From Struthidea cinerea (lineage: Eukaryota; Chordata; Aves; Passeriformes; Corcoracidae), in assembly GCA_013397865.1 (NCBI GenBank), contig VZTI01001686.1, positions 1,543,690 to 1,607,689 on the forward strand: a DNA stretch of 64,000 nucleotides, given 5' to 3'. Shown here one piece after another: positions 51,732 to 64,000 of the stretch. The first letter of the stretch is position 1, and each line of letters starts with the position of its first letter. The translations under genes and the position numbers were made by a program. The notes beneath the pieces were generated by a model. It did not search any database and had not been told where the DNA came from. It worked only from the letters and a program-made list of their open reading frames with translations.

Positions 51732-54700
51732 AAATGGGAAGAAAGAAAATCTTCAGAACTTTTCTACTGCACTTTCAGGAAATTGTGCAAATTTGAGATT
51801 CTCTGCAAGTTTCTTTAGTGAAGACCTACCTGTTGTAATTTTTCTTTATTTCCATTATTTTTGAGGAATTGTTTCTGAGGAGTTTTCCGGTCTTTTAAAG
51901 TGTAACCTATCTTTAGGGAAATTGGTGCACATTGAAACCCATTTCTTCTGCCCTCTTATAGGCAGACTTGCCAGTATGCTTTTTGTATGCCATATCTGTT
52001 TTTAATATATTCTGCCTTCTCTCCCTCTTGGAGAGAGGGTTGCTCAACTGTAGACCAAGGAGATGGCCATCTCCTCCCATCAGCCCAGACATCCCTTCAG
52101 CAGCTTCCTCTCAGAGCCAGCAGCAATACCTAAGTGTCAGGGAAAGACAATCACCTTGACTTGCATCAACAGCCTTCATGATACTGGGAGGAAAACAATT
52201 AATATTTTAAATATGAGAGAGGAAACTTTTGGAGCTAAAAGTGTAAATAACTGTAGGTTGAGGCACATGGCCAAGTCTCTGGAAGCTCTCCACAGACTGG
52301 TACAGATGCACGTTTCCCATTGTTTTACCTCTTCATAGGGTCAGAAGGAGCACATTTCATTTAGCCCTTGGAGGTTCTGTGTGTGCTCTGGCAGTCCACC
52401 ACCTCCTCTGCCTAGTCCTGCTCTTGGTCAGAGCAGCAATCCGCTTTTTGGGTTCTCTGGTGGCACATCAGAGGTGAAATATGACCTAGGTAGGAGGAAG
52501 AGGAGGAGGAGGGATCCCGGTGAAAGGACTGTGCTGCAGCATACTCGTGCTGTTGATGACAGCTGAATTTCAGCTCCTCTTAGTGGCAGGATGCTGGCAT
52601 TTCCGTTGGCAGCTGTGTTTGCTCTCCATCTGCTGAGGGAACACACCCCGATGAAGCTCACTTCAAGCTTTTTGCTTCCAGGTTTGAAGGAGTGAGTAAG
52701 GTCTGTGGGTAAAACGGGATTTCTCAGCTTTAGGGAGAGCCTTTCCCCTGCCCAGCCTTCTCACGTTTTGCTACAGCTTTGCTCCCTCATCTTGCTACAG
52801 GTTTGTGCCTTTGTGCTGTTGAGCATGGCAATGAGATATCTTAACCAAAATCCAGTTTTCAATCCAGCAGGACGAGGAGCGGGGTCCCATGTGTGACTCC
52901 CATTACTCCTGTGGAAATGCCATGGTTTCCAAAGGACCTCTGTTTGCAAGAGGTCGGGTTTGCAACAATTATTGTTTTAACAGTTTGGAGCTGGAGTGCT
53001 GCGTATGACAGCCATTTCCCCTACCATTGGGAAACCTTTGGCTTTCTCGTGGTGCATTACAGAAACCTTGCACAAACTGCTTAAGCACATAAAAAACACT
53101 GCTTATTACTCTCTGGAATAAAAACCAAAACATGCTTCAGCATAAGCTGGTAAGAGCCACTACGTTAGAAGACACTGCAGAATTAAACGTAAGATCATCT
53201 AGCAAAGATTTAGTGCCAGACATAAAGAAAACACTAAGAAAACTCCTAAGAGTTATTTTATGTTTTTTAAGAGTGGTGCCTTGCTGACTCCAAAAGTTCA
53301 TGGAGTGGTTAGCACCTTGCCAGCTCATACCTGAAGACTGGAGAACAGCATGTGTTTTGTAGAGTTTTCTGTATATACATTTTTGCCTTAATCCTGTATT
53401 TTTTTTAGTTCTACTTTTTTTTTTTTACCTTAACTTTGTAGCATGAACTCTTATTCAGACTGTTTTTCCTTTTCTGCTAGCTCTAGAAGATCCTGCTCAG
53501 GTCACAGTCCTTATTTTATTATAACTTGGCAGAAAAAGGCAGGAAAGAGACTGTTTGATCTGAGAGAGAACCGTACAATTTTTTTTTTTTTTTTAATAAG
53601 CTCACATAATGAGGCAGCTGAAAGAAACTATGTCACAGTGACTTTAACCAAAAATAATCTTGTATAAACCAGTTTGCATTTAAACTTGGAAAGAACCCAT
53701 CACGGTATCTTCCACACCCACAACATAACCCGGAGTACCATTCCTTTGACTGGAATTGAGTATCTAATCTTCAACCCATAGATTAGACGAAGCTGTCTTC
53801 TAAGTGCCCTTCTGCCCCATGGCCTGCATTTGCTTCTCTTCAATTCATCACCTTTCTCTCTGTGAGGAAATCACAATGTAGATAATGTTTTGCCAAGAAT
53901 CTGGCAGAGCTATCTTTCTTTTTCTATTTTTTTTATAAATCACATTGACTAATGCTTCTCTTCCAAAAGCTCAGTGTTTCCATGGGCAGGGTGGACAATT
54001 TAAGTATTTATATGCATATATACTTAATATAAAAGCTGTCAAAACTTTAAGAGGATACTTGAGAGGATTATTTTCCTTTCTACCTAGCTGTGAAGATAGG
54101 CTACTGCTTTAAATGTGTAGCCACTGGCTCCGGGCTAGCTGTCCTTCTAGCTCCCTTTGGACTTTGGAGTTTTGGCAAAAAGTTGACCTGGGTTTGAACT
54201 GTGCCAGAGTCAAGTTCTCAGAAACAAAACCTGACCTAAGCTTTGTGAGGACTGAACTACTCCCAGTTTCATCTGTCTGTTGTAGATGATGTGTTCTGCC
54301 CATAAGCTTATAAACTTTGAGATACAGGGAAACAAAGGCTGGAGATACAATCATCTGACAACTCATCACAACTGCACACAGCTGAATCTTGGCTTAAAGA
54401 TTGCTATCTTTAATAATAAGATAAATGTGCTATCTGAGCTGTTTAATAGCTGTCCACAGAGGGGATGAAACCTTGTGCTTGGAAAATATATTATTACTCT
54501 GGTTGTGTGTTCCTGTAATTTTTCTCCAGATGTCTACTGAAATATTTTCTAAATACTTTTTTATTTTGGGTACATCTTCATTTGTACAGAAATGTAAATT
54601 AATCTCAATTAAGATAAAAACATGAGCATTAGTTTTGAATTAAATATAACTGTTATACTGAATATACATTATGATGAAAAATATGCAGCACTGAAATGCA

Positions 54701-56526
54701 GTGCAGTCATCTCATGTAAAATCTCCCTTTTGGTGAATGCAAAGCAGCCAGTGAAAACACCTTCTGCTGTGTTCTATTCCAAATGTTTTTGGTTTCATTC
54801 ATGTTTACTTCGAAATGGGCATATGGAAAAGTAGAAGGACCTGATAAAGTATCTTCAGCTATTTGGATTGCAACGTCTGTGTCTCCACCATGTAGCATCT
54901 AATTAGCTTTAGGCTTTATAGCCTAGTATTGCTAGGAAGTCTAGGAACTTATTTCTGTTGATTAACTGAGTATTAATCCTTTCATAACACCCTCATGAGA
55001 GAAGGGAAGCAATAAGTTTGCAAGTTAGAAACAAGTCTTTAACTGTTCTTACTGACCAGGGACTTCAAATTTGCATAAATGGGGAGGAATTCAAATTGAA
55101 ACAGTGGACCCTTTCTGACACACAGCGTAATTTCAAGTTCCAATGGAAAAAACCTTAATGAAAGATGCAGAGATCCCGAGTCCCTGCTGTGCACAAGTGG
55201 CAGCCTGCACAGAACTCTGCATGTGGCAGCACTCCACCACCTGCCGCAGTGCAGGGGTGGGCAGGCTGGCCGGGTGTAGAGCATTCCATGTGCTCCAAGT
55301 CTTGCCGGAGGTACCCGTGCTCTCTGGTGGCCACAGAGTCAGAGGCCGATTACCTGGTTGGAACAGTCACATCCCTGAAATTAGACTGGACAAATATAGG
55401 CCTTACTCATTGCATATGGGCAATTTGGGATACGTGGGCAGCACAAAAGGGCAATTTTCTTGTGGTAAGTGATAGCATTAGTGGGTTTAGACACTTTTCT
55501 TTCTTTCTTTACATCTGACAATGGACTGTTTACTTAATGCCTGCAGATATGTATGACAACTATTACAGTATATTTTCTGTATTTCTTTCCTTGCACTCTT
55601 GTCCTGAGTGGGAGAAACTACCAGATGAGAAACAACTCAGAAATGGAAGGATCACCATGAGCATATATATGTGAATACAGTTATTAACCATTTCTTCCAG
55701 TTAGTTATTACAAGGATTTCAGATGGAAAAAATTCAAAGGTGTGTCAGACCTGAGTATTTAAAATGAATTCATGTAGAGACAAAAGACACACTTAATCCT
55801 TTAATCACACTTAAACTTTTCCAGCGAGAGGCGTTTGCCGACATGTCAAAATAAGGGGAAAAAAATGAGAAAGAAAGAAACAAAAGGGAGCTAAACATAT
55901 AAAAGAGCATGAAACGTGGCTGTATGTATCATACAAGCTCTTCTTCAATTTGGAATCCTAATTCTGATTTACAGAATGTATAGGCCTTGTAGATAGGTAT
56001 ATAAGTCTATAGGAGACCGGCTATGCTTGAACTGGAAATCTGGAACTGGAAACTAATGAAAAATCTTTGTTATTCTCAGCTCCAGTTGGCTGAGGGACAT
56101 GAATTGATCAGTCCTCTCTATGGGGACACGAATAGGTAATGCAGCGCAAACTGTCATCCGGGAACTTACAATGGCAAGTGTTGTGTTAATAAACAGGCAG
56201 GGAGTATGTGCCTGAATGGCTAGGGGTTTTGTGGTTAAACAGCTGACGAGATCCTTGAATCTGATACAGGCTTTGCAGTTCAAGTGTCTTTCTTGAGAAA
56301 TACGTATGAGGAATCCAGAGGAAGTAGAAAAAGAATTGCTCAGACTGAGGTTAAATGACAGCTTGACTTAACAGCCATTGCACATGGCCACTGCCAGCTT
56401 CTAATTTTACAAATTCATAAGTTTGTAAAATGTATTAATTCGTCCTTCCATGTGGGCAGCATAATATACACATTGCATAAAATGAACTGTAAATACTGAC
56501 TAGCTTGCCATTAGTGACCGGACTCA
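51732..56526. other. intergenic, no gene seen
   Basis: Mostly AT-rich. It has a (GGA)-rich spot near 52495-52520 and T-runs near 53398, 53419 and 53580. Two overlapping frames of 109 and 117 codons at 55143-55518 lie in a GC-richer patch, but I recognise no domain and their overlap argues against both. Confidence 0.55.
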
Positions 56527-56945
56527 TGTCATGGTTTAGGAATGGTATTCTCCAATTTAACACTCCCATTAAAAACCAGGAGCCAGTCTCCTCCCCTCTC
56601 TGGTGGGAGAAAAAAGGCAGAAATCACAGATTGAGATAAGAACAATTTACTGGAAATAGCACTGAGATAAGGAAACAAACAGTAACAGCAACAACAGTAA
56701 TAACAAAAATATACAAAGAGAGGGTGATTTACATGCCAGATGCTCACGAAGCCCAAGACAATGAAAAACAATGGTGGACAGACCCTCTGCCTTTCACGCT
56801 TCTTGGAAGAAAAAGAGCCCCTTACCCCTGTCCCTGGCCATGATGTAAAATGGTATAGAATTCCACAAGGTCTTGGCCACACCCCTCCCACTGATCTGGG
56901 GAGGAGGAATTGTCCTGGGGACCAGGACAATTCTAAACAGCTTGT
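56527..56945. mobile_element. solo LTR, avian ERVL-like family
   Basis: It starts TGTCATGGTTTAG. Diagnostic blocks follow in the expected order: GGTGGGAGAAAAAAGG, GATTGAGATAAGAACAATTT, the A-rich run with repeated AACAGTAATAACA units, and GATGTAAAATGGTATAGAAT. These match my memory of a very common bird ERVL LTR whose consensus begins TGTCATGGTTTAACCCC. No internal gag, pol or env is seen, so it is a solo LTR. I cannot fix transcription strand or the exact right end. The frame at 56529-56930 (minus) is a by-product. Confidence 0.65.
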
Positions 56946-59900
56946 TTAAGTATACAGAAAGCAGACATGCTTTCCCTGCTTGCCACCGATTCTAGTCTGT
57001 TGTTTGACTTGCAATTCTTGATTCAGTATTGTTTGCTGTAACATGTATTTACATTTTCTTTATAAAAGCAGCCTTTGTCACTTAGTACCTGGACTTGGTA
57101 CCTATGGCTACTTGGGTTGCTCCAGGAAAAGCCTTTTCCCTCACTCTGACATACTTTTTTTATTTTTTTTTTTTTTATTTTAAGGACTAAATGCTTGCAA
57201 AATGTTATTTTTCAAAACAGAACTATTTTTTGCTGTTAAGGAAAAACATCTGAAACCCCGATAATTTCATGGTTTTTTTGTCTGTCTCTGAATAGACAGA
57301 TAGTCAGGCTGATCCAGCCTAGAGGCTGGATGGTCTAGTGCCAATTTTTCATTTGGTGTGGCTACAAGTTATAAAGAGTACATCATGGTGAAACTGGATA
57401 GATCTGAAAGGAATTAAGCATCAAATTGTTCTGGACTTTGTAAGGTCATGCGCCTGCGGAAGGTGGTGATGATGTCTCTAATAAGCCTGTAATAAGACTA
57501 AATGTGGAAAAGAAACTTGTTCACTGTTCTCTCGTTCTTAGGAATTGAAAAAGGGAATTATGATTGCAGCTGTAAGACTTTAGTTAGGATCACTTAGATT
57601 TGGTTCATCTCAGCTTAATGTGAGATTATCAGTCAGTGCTCCAGAAGCTGATAACTAACATTATCCTTTTGAGATCCAACAGATTAGTAATAAGGACCCT
57701 TGCCACTTTAAAGGATAGAGTAAGAAACAAATAAATTGTAAGATGCTGAATTTTGTCTTGTGTACTGATCCAACTCAGTCAAGCGTAAGGTTTTGCCTTT
57801 AAACTGTGATAGTGAAACACTGCAGCTTCCAGATGGGGCTGTATGTGGCTATGCCAGTATGACAGCACTTCCTTCTATCATAGCTTATCCTCACACATTT
57901 ACACTGAACAATGCTTTCAGTAGCATTTTGTAGCTCTTCCAGCAGGCATTGATATTCCCTGGAGAAGGAGGAGTAGGAGGTCACGGGAAGGCAAGAGGAG
58001 GAGGTAAAGAAACGATGGGTTTCTTCCATCAGCAAGTCCCAGTACTGCACGTGTATTGCTGCGGTGTGGCAGTGCAGTCCTCCTGTTGCCACCAGGGAGA
58101 AACCTGTCTCCACCAAATGCACTGATTTCGAACAGGAAGAGTTAGTGGTACAAACCCCTGTGTGTAAACAAGTCCTACACCTCCATTCTCTGTGCTTTGC
58201 TCTTCTTGCTCAACCATTTGTACTTTAATTGTAAGAACCCACTTTCTTCTGTTGTTTCTCAGTTATTTTGGCATTGCTGTAAGCTTCAAATTGCTTCTCA
58301 TATGTGCTGTTGTTTGTGTGTGCATTCCTTTACTGGTAGCAAAGACACATGTATAGAACTTGAGGCTTTGATATAAGTGAGTTACACAATCATGTGGCTT
58401 CTGAAGCAGGGCAGAGTAATCAGGTTTTTATTCTTTTCTTGACCATTATGAATTTGGAATATATTCTTGTTTGAGAGGTAGGAATAATGTAAAAAACAAA
58501 TACAAGGTTGGGAAATATCTTGTGTCCCTTTGGTTGCCAGTCTGGGGTCTGGAAGAAATTTTCTTGCACTAGATGTTGGCCGCATTTTAATTTTTCCTTG
58601 TAGTTCTGAGCGGGAATCAAGTGGGTCAAATACCACAGATCTCCTGCCCTTTGTTCCAGGAACAGAGTTCACAGTGTTACTGTTTAGGTTGTGGTGATGT
58701 CCAAAACACGCCAGCTGCCTTCCAGACTGGAAGAAGGAAGTTGTACCTGCTTGGAGAGTTCAACCGTTCCGGATGACAGAGATTGAGAAAGTGTCCAGGA
58801 GCAGTAGAGCTGCACAGAAAGGCCGGTTGTGGTCAGCATGATAACCGGCAGTCTAAGCTGCAGAATGCTGAAATAACTGGTGCCAGTGTTTACCAAAGGA
58901 GAGCTTAAAGAGCGTGTGGGACAAACATCTCTTAGGTGTGGTTTGAGTATAGCCTGTGCTGCTCTGGAGGGGGAAACTTCTAAGTCCTTCCAGCTCTCCA
59001 TGGTGCTCTCCACTGCAAAGCTTTATAGTTGCAAGCGAATCTGTCAGCTCCAGGTGCTGTGCTTATCCACCGAAGTGCCCCTCAGGAATGATACATTCTG
59101 GGTCAGCTAATCCCATTTTGTAGAGTTACAATGTTCTCTGGGCAAAGCGGTCAAGGCCAGGCTATGCATTTTAATTTTTTTTCCCCCTGTTTTCTGGGTT
59201 TAGACAGCATAAAGTAATTCCTGGTTTTGGGAATTTTGGGTTTCAGCAGCCAGACGTTTATGTAGGGGAATATAAGCATTAATAAACCAGATAGATTAGT
59301 AGAATAAATAACAAACTGATCTAGTAAACTAGATTTATTAGTTAACAGAACAACTTAATAAGGGAAAGTTGGCTTTTTGTGTAAATTGACACATTCTGTA
59401 CAGGCAGCAAGGCAAGTTGTATTCATCCATTTAATTTTTTCTTTTTGGTTTTGTTTTTAATATTTAAGCATAAATCAGCTCAAGAGGGAAATTTCAGAAA
59501 CAAGCTGTTCATGAAGTGCATGGATTGGTCCAGATAGAGTCAGATATTCTAATCAGGCCTTCAATCAAGGTAAGGGGAGTTATGTGATTGATACATGAGA
59601 AGAAACTGAAATAACTGGAGGGTATATTGGAGTGTATTTGCTCATAAGGCAGGTTTTTTTTAAAGTAATGTAATGCTCCCTTCTGATATACCAGAACTAA
59701 TTGAGACAAATATGCTGGGAACATCCTGAGCTGCTACCTCTGAAAGGAAGGGGGGAAGGAGTCCTGCTGAAGTAGTCCAGTTGCCTTTCTTTGGCTTAAA
59801 TTGCTGCCATTTCTCCTTATTTAGATCAGGATTAACATCACACAGACCTGGCTAGAGAGAACATATATTCCTTGTATTCCTGGAAGTGCCCCAGATGCTG

Positions 59901-61071
59901 AAACTGTAATGTAAACTCATTGCATTCTTTTTAATAAGGTTTAGGCAAATGGGAACTACTACAAACTGCATTTTTGTAAAGGGACCTTTTAATGATTTGT
60001 ATCTTTGCATGTCTCTTCCTCTGTGTTGCAGATGCTGTGCTTCCAGTTGAAGATGGGAAGCAAAGGGTCACATATGCTTTTAAACGTGGGACTCATGAAG
60101 AACCTCGATACACATCCCTCTGCATTGCTTTGGCATTTTATTTCATCCTTAGCTGTTGAACAGCAGGTTCTGGTGTTGCCAGTGGCCTGGTTATGCCTCT
60201 GCTTCACTTTGGTCCTGGTTTGTTCTTCCTGTATGAAGGGCCCGTTTGTTCTGCAACAATCTGAATTGTAGCTTGAAACTTGGCAGCAGCAAAGCACCAA
60301 GTGCTTGGAGGAGGCTGTATAGGTAGAACAGGATGGTTTGTTTGGAAAGAGATGCTAAAATTGGGGAAAAAAATGAAGAAATATCATCTGAGAATAGCTG
60401 TGGAAGGACCATAGCCAAAACTGTGGACTCTCCAACTGTAGACCTTTTGAATCCTTTGGGGATCCAGAAAGAGTCTCAGCTTCTGGCTCCATCCCTGTAA
60501 CTGTAGGAATATGGGTTCAGATCCAGACTTTTCATCTGTTTCTTATGCACATAACAGCCTGAACCTGAATCTTGGACGTAACACCCTGAACTTTGGAAAA
60601 AACTGCAGCTAGGTCTTTAGTTGTAGTTCTTAGAAAGTTGTTGTAGACTAGAGCAAGGTTCTTGCAGTAACGCTGAGGGGCTTAATGTTGAGCAAGCCAG
60701 GAGTGATGGCCGGAGAGTGCATAACGCCATTAAAAATATTGAAAAAATATAAAAAGAATTAGTTGTGTGCACAACCTTCTGCCTTTGCCCTACCCCTGTG
60801 TATTCACCTCCTGCCCTCCCCAAATATTGTCTAAATCAATTTTTAATATGCAATGTTTGTTGAAACATGATGTACTTGGCTGAATAAATACAGATAGTTA
60901 AGTCTATCAGTCAGCACTCATGCTTTTGACCTGATAACCTGACTTTTATAACCATTCTAGAACTACATAAAGTTTTAAAAACCATTCCAGAACTGTATCC
61001 ATCAATCAAATAGATCTGTTGTATGAATAAATGGGAAAAAGTTGTGTAATGGTGCAAGATGATGCTCCTCA
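56946..61071. other. intergenic, no gene seen
   Basis: AT-rich, with T-runs near 57156-57177. An old CR1-like tail is possible at about 58890-59010, listed separately. The frames at 60005-60271 and 58684-59013 have no recognised domain. Confidence 0.55.
58890..59010 (+). repeat. possible ancient CR1/L3-type LINE tail
   Basis: It contains GTGGGACAAACATCTCTTAG, GTTTGAGTATAG, CTGCTCTGGAGG and CTAAGTCCTTCCAGCTCT in the order expected for the 3' end of old amniote CR1-like elements, which end in a ...TCCTTCCAGCTCTA...TATGATTC motif. It is highly diverged and lacks the terminal tandem tail, so this is an eyeball match only. Confidence 0.3.
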
Positions 61072-61779
61072 AATCATAGAATCATAGAATATCCCGAGCT
61101 AGAGGGGACCCACTAAGATGATCAAAGTCCACCTCCTGGCCCTGGACAGGAGAACCCAAGAATCACACCATGTGCCTGAGAGCATTTTCCAAATGCATCA
61201 TGGACTCTGTCAGGCTTGGTGCTGTGACCACTTCCCTGGGGAGCCTGTTCCAGTGCCTGACCCCACTCTGTGTGAAAAACCTTTTCCTAATATCCAACCC
61301 AAACCTCCCCTGTCACAGCTTCAGGCCATTCCCTCAAGTCCTGTCACTGGTCACCACAGAGATGAGATCAGTGCCTGCCCCTCCTCTTCTCCTCACAAGG
61401 AAGTTGTGACTGCAATGAGGTCTCCCCTCAGTCTCCTCTTCTCCAGGCTGAGCAGACCAAGTGCCCTCAGCCACTCCTCATACGGCTTCCTCTTCAGACC
61501 CTTCACCATCCTCGTGGCCCTCCTTTGGATGCTCTCTAGGAGCTCAGTGTCTTTTTTATATCGTGGCACGCAGACCTGCCCCCAGCACTCGAGGTGAGGC
61601 CGCCCCAGTGCAGAGCAGAGGGGACAATCCCCTCCCTTGCCCGGCTGGTGATGCTGTGCCTGATGCCCCCCAGGACATGGCTGGCCCTCCTGGCTGCCCG
61701 GGCACTGCTGACTCACGTCCAACTTGCCAGGACCCCTGGGGCCCTTTCTGCAGCTCTGCTCTCCAGCCCCTTGCTCAGC
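61072..61779 (-). repeat. CR1 LINE, about 0.7 kb 3' portion with reverse-transcriptase C-terminus
   Basis: The left edge holds the reversed tail (AATCATAGAATCATAGAAT). On the minus strand an open frame of 132 codons at 61393-61791 reads KLDVSQQCPGSQ, then LCSALGRPHLECWGQV, ELLESIQRRATRMVKGL, YEEWLRALGLLSLEKRRLRG, which is the C-terminal part of CR1 ORF2. It is longer and better preserved than the other copies, so probably younger. Its truncated 5' end sits at the terminator of the tRNA-Ala gene in the same orientation. The plus-strand frames at 61118-61597 and 61461-61853 are antisense. Confidence 0.97.
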
Positions 61780-61783
61780 AAAA
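61780..61783 (-). terminator. RNA polymerase III terminator of tRNA-Ala
   Basis: A run of four T on the minus strand, 8 bases after the tRNA 3' end. It is the minimal vertebrate Pol III terminator. The CR1 copy begins directly beyond it. Confidence 0.8.
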
Positions 61784-61791
61784 TGTGACAC

Positions 61792-61864
61792 TGGAGAATG
61801 CGGGCATCGATCCCGCTACCTCTCGCATGCTAAGCGAGCGCTCTACCATTTGAGCTAATTCCCC
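61792..61864 (-). tRNA. tRNA-Ala (anticodon AGC)
   Basis: The 73-nt minus-strand sequence folds as a full cloverleaf. The acceptor GGGGAAT pairs with ATTCTCC (one G-U pair) and leaves discriminator A. The D stem is GCTC/GAGC, the anticodon stem CTCGC/GCGAG with loop TTAGCAT (anticodon AGC at 61829-61831), and the T stem GCGGG/CCCGC. The T loop has A54 (GATCGATGC), typical of vertebrate alanine tRNAs. From memory it equals the human tRNA-Ala-AGC sequence. There is no intron, and CCA is not encoded, as expected. The G3-U70 identity pair for alanyl-tRNA synthetase is present. A T4 terminator follows 8 bases downstream. Confidence 0.97.
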
Positions 61865-61865
61865 C

Positions 61866-64000
61866 ATGCACAGTCAGAGGAGAAATAACCATATAATAGG
61901 TATCATAAAAATGGCTATTGTATGAATAATAGTAACAATAACTCACCATTTCTGGAAAGTGAATGTACAAATCCAGTTCCTTTTCTGACACTTGAGTCTG
62001 TATATCTAATTCCTTGCATATGGAATGAAAAGTTGTGTATCACATCAGCAATTACCTGCACAACTGTGTTACATTTTGGTTTAGTTCTTCAGTGTAGGTT
62101 AGTTTGCAGACTCCTGGGTTCTCTTCACAACTTCATTCCTGGTTAGTTTTGGGCAGGTCATTAATACCTATTACTCCTTTTTGCCTATTTGTTATATGAC
62201 TGTAATATTTTACTTGCCAGGTTTATGGGGCGAATGCAGACTTAATTTTGAGAAATTATATAAGGCTGGAGTTCTAGAAGTGAGGCCTTTAATACCCCAG
62301 TGTGTATTTCTGTGACCTCTACTTTTGACTTTTGCTATAAGGTTAATTCTCATTTTGCTTTGAAGGACACGAAGACAGACATGCTGTTAGTCCTTTTTCT
62401 TCAAAGTATGGTAAATCTGTCAGCTTCGTGCTTGTGATTGGCATTAAGCAAGTGTTTATACTAAGGAAGGTTGCTAGAGCTTTTTCTGGGAAAGGACTCT
62501 CTACAGAAGCTTACAAAATTAATCTGGGATGAACAGAATATTAAAGGATTTCCAGAAAACAGCATCACTGGCAAAAGGATTGCTCTTTGTCTTCTTGTAT
62601 ACAGGTAGAGAGGAGCTTTGGATGGCAGAATAATAGTATTGATCCTTGTTTTTGGTGTTTGAACTAATGAATATGGAGTATGGATTGTTACAGGTCTTTG
62701 CTGCCATTGGAGCTGCCTCATTTTTCAGTGGTGTTTTAGGATTAACCATCCCCCTCACTGTGATAATGGGGAGTATGTTGCGTTTTCAAGTATTTTTGTG
62801 GCCAAGGTTGAGTTGAGCTTTGGCTGCTGCAGCTAAATAAAGCACTGGTGTCCCATGCACATTGAACCAGAGAGAGAAATAAATTATTGGCCTGGCTGTT
62901 TCTCGTTTGCCTGAAGAGAGTTTTTTGTTTTGTTTTCTTTTATCTAGGAACTTTTACCTGTGGAGTGTAAGTTTGGAAATAACACTTTGACTAGGAAATT
63001 TGATCATCTCTTTTCCAATTTTTAAATTTTTTGAGGTTACAGAAACGATAATGCCATCAGTGGTTTACCAACAAGAAAAGGGATGTTTCTTCTGGGTTGC
63101 AAAACAGTAGTAGGTCACACTGCTTGCCTTGTGAATTCACTTCTGTGGGGGATGAGGGCCTTGTACAATTCACCTTTTAATGCTGGGGTTGAGTATGACC
63201 TCCTGGAGGGAGTAAGCGATGGATTTACAGGACAGGCAAGTGATCTAACGGAAAACCTCACAGGTCTCTCTGGTCAAGTTATGCCTCATAGATTTCAAAA
63301 TTTTGGGATTCATTTGGAACACGTTTAATATTTCTTTTTCCCCCTCCTTTCGTAACAGAACATCTTGAGTCTGCACTACAGTGCTTTCCAGTCAAACTTC
63401 TGAAAGCCAAAGTATTTGCAAATAATATTCTTATACTTAGAGAGGGTGTTCTTTGCTCTCCCTGATTGCAACACCTGGGGACAGTGAGTTGCAAGGCACA
63501 GATGAAATTCAGCTTAATCAACAGACAAGTGAAGTTGAGGTCACAAGAGGGAAGTTTTCACCCTTCCACGGCAGGACATTCAAGGCCTGTGAGTGTTAGT
63601 GTGTGTGGAAATTTCACCCATGACTAAACCCAGACTTGGCTGCCCAACAGGTTTTGCCCAAAAGTATCTCATTAAAATCTTTGCAGATGTCAGAATTCAC
63701 ACGGAATGACTAAGCCTGGATTTTCCCTCCTAGTACGCTGTTGCACAGTGTTTGATAAAGTAGCTGTTTGTTGGCACTCACACCAAATTGGGTCCATGTT
63801 AGTGATAGGTTGTGTAAATGGTGTAGGAAGCTTTTCTTTTTATGTTCTAGCTTGAACGGTGCTGTGTGACCAAAAAAACTGTTCTATTGTGAAATAATAA
63901 TTAGATTGATTATGGAAAAAGTCTTCCTTCAGTGTCCTCTTGCTGCTTTAGCACTTACTTATCCATTAAGTAACTAAGTAAAAATGGACTCTGCTATTTC
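61866..64000. other. intergenic, no gene seen
   Basis: AT-rich DNA upstream of the tRNA gene. Short frames only. I recognise no repeat family or conserved coding segment. Confidence 0.55.

Noticed and set aside
55143..55518. Two overlapping plus-strand frames of 109 and 117 codons
   Set aside because: Two long frames over the same GC-rich patch are expected by composition. Neither contains a motif that I know.
61118..61597. The 159-codon plus-strand frame, among the longest in the window
   Set aside because: It is antisense to a CR1 element. CR1 tails commonly stay open on the opposite strand.
27139..64000. Search for the conserved neighbour CLXN/EFCAB1 or SNAI2 (downstream of UBE2V2 in mammals)
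   Set aside because: I found no EF-hand or zinc-finger coding segments by eye on either strand. The neighbours probably lie beyond the window.

Overview
The window is avian nuclear DNA. The CR1 retrotransposon copies carry the bird-type 3' tail (tandem ATTCTRTG), there is an ERVL-like LTR of a family common in birds, and the one clear protein gene matches vertebrate UBE2V2 (MMS2). I cannot fix the species; the repeats suit a neognath bird, possibly a passerine. There is no bacterial, phage, CRISPR or operon-like content.

Positions 1 to about 27,130 hold most of UBE2V2 on the plus strand. Three coding exons (16634-16779, 19494-19619, 25283-25429) with consensus splice sites encode residues 7 to 145 of a 145-residue protein. 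The first exon, with the start codon, is not in the window and should lie just upstream, since the left edge is GC-rich with several CpGs. The first 16.6 kb is therefore the 3' part of intron 1. It holds a CR1 fragment and a very long (CT)n-T74-(GTTT)n tract. Intron 3 holds a 180-bp element resembling hAT-Charlie/MER5 and two related copies of an unclassified repeat. The 3' UTR starts at 25430 and has several possible poly(A) signals.

From about 27 kb to 61 kb I see no supportable protein gene. This AT-rich intergenic DNA contains two CR1 3' fragments (35.1 and 51.3 kb), a frameshifted relic of a CR1 ORF2 (38.1-39.1 kb), a homogeneous 74-bp minisatellite of about four copies (43.8-44.1 kb), an AT-rich palindrome beside it, a possible solo LTR (46.3 kb) and an ERVL-like solo LTR (56.5 kb).

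At 61.8 kb on the minus strand is an intact tRNA-Ala(AGC) gene with a T4 terminator. A 5'-truncated CR1 copy of about 0.7 kb begins at that terminator in the same orientation. This junction is the most unusual structure in the window: it is either a chance insertion or a tRNA-CR1 chimera resembling the birth of a SINE. The last 2.1 kb shows nothing I can name.

Nearly all open frames here are short, lack codon-level similarity to anything I know, or lie in transposon relics, so I did not call them as genes.
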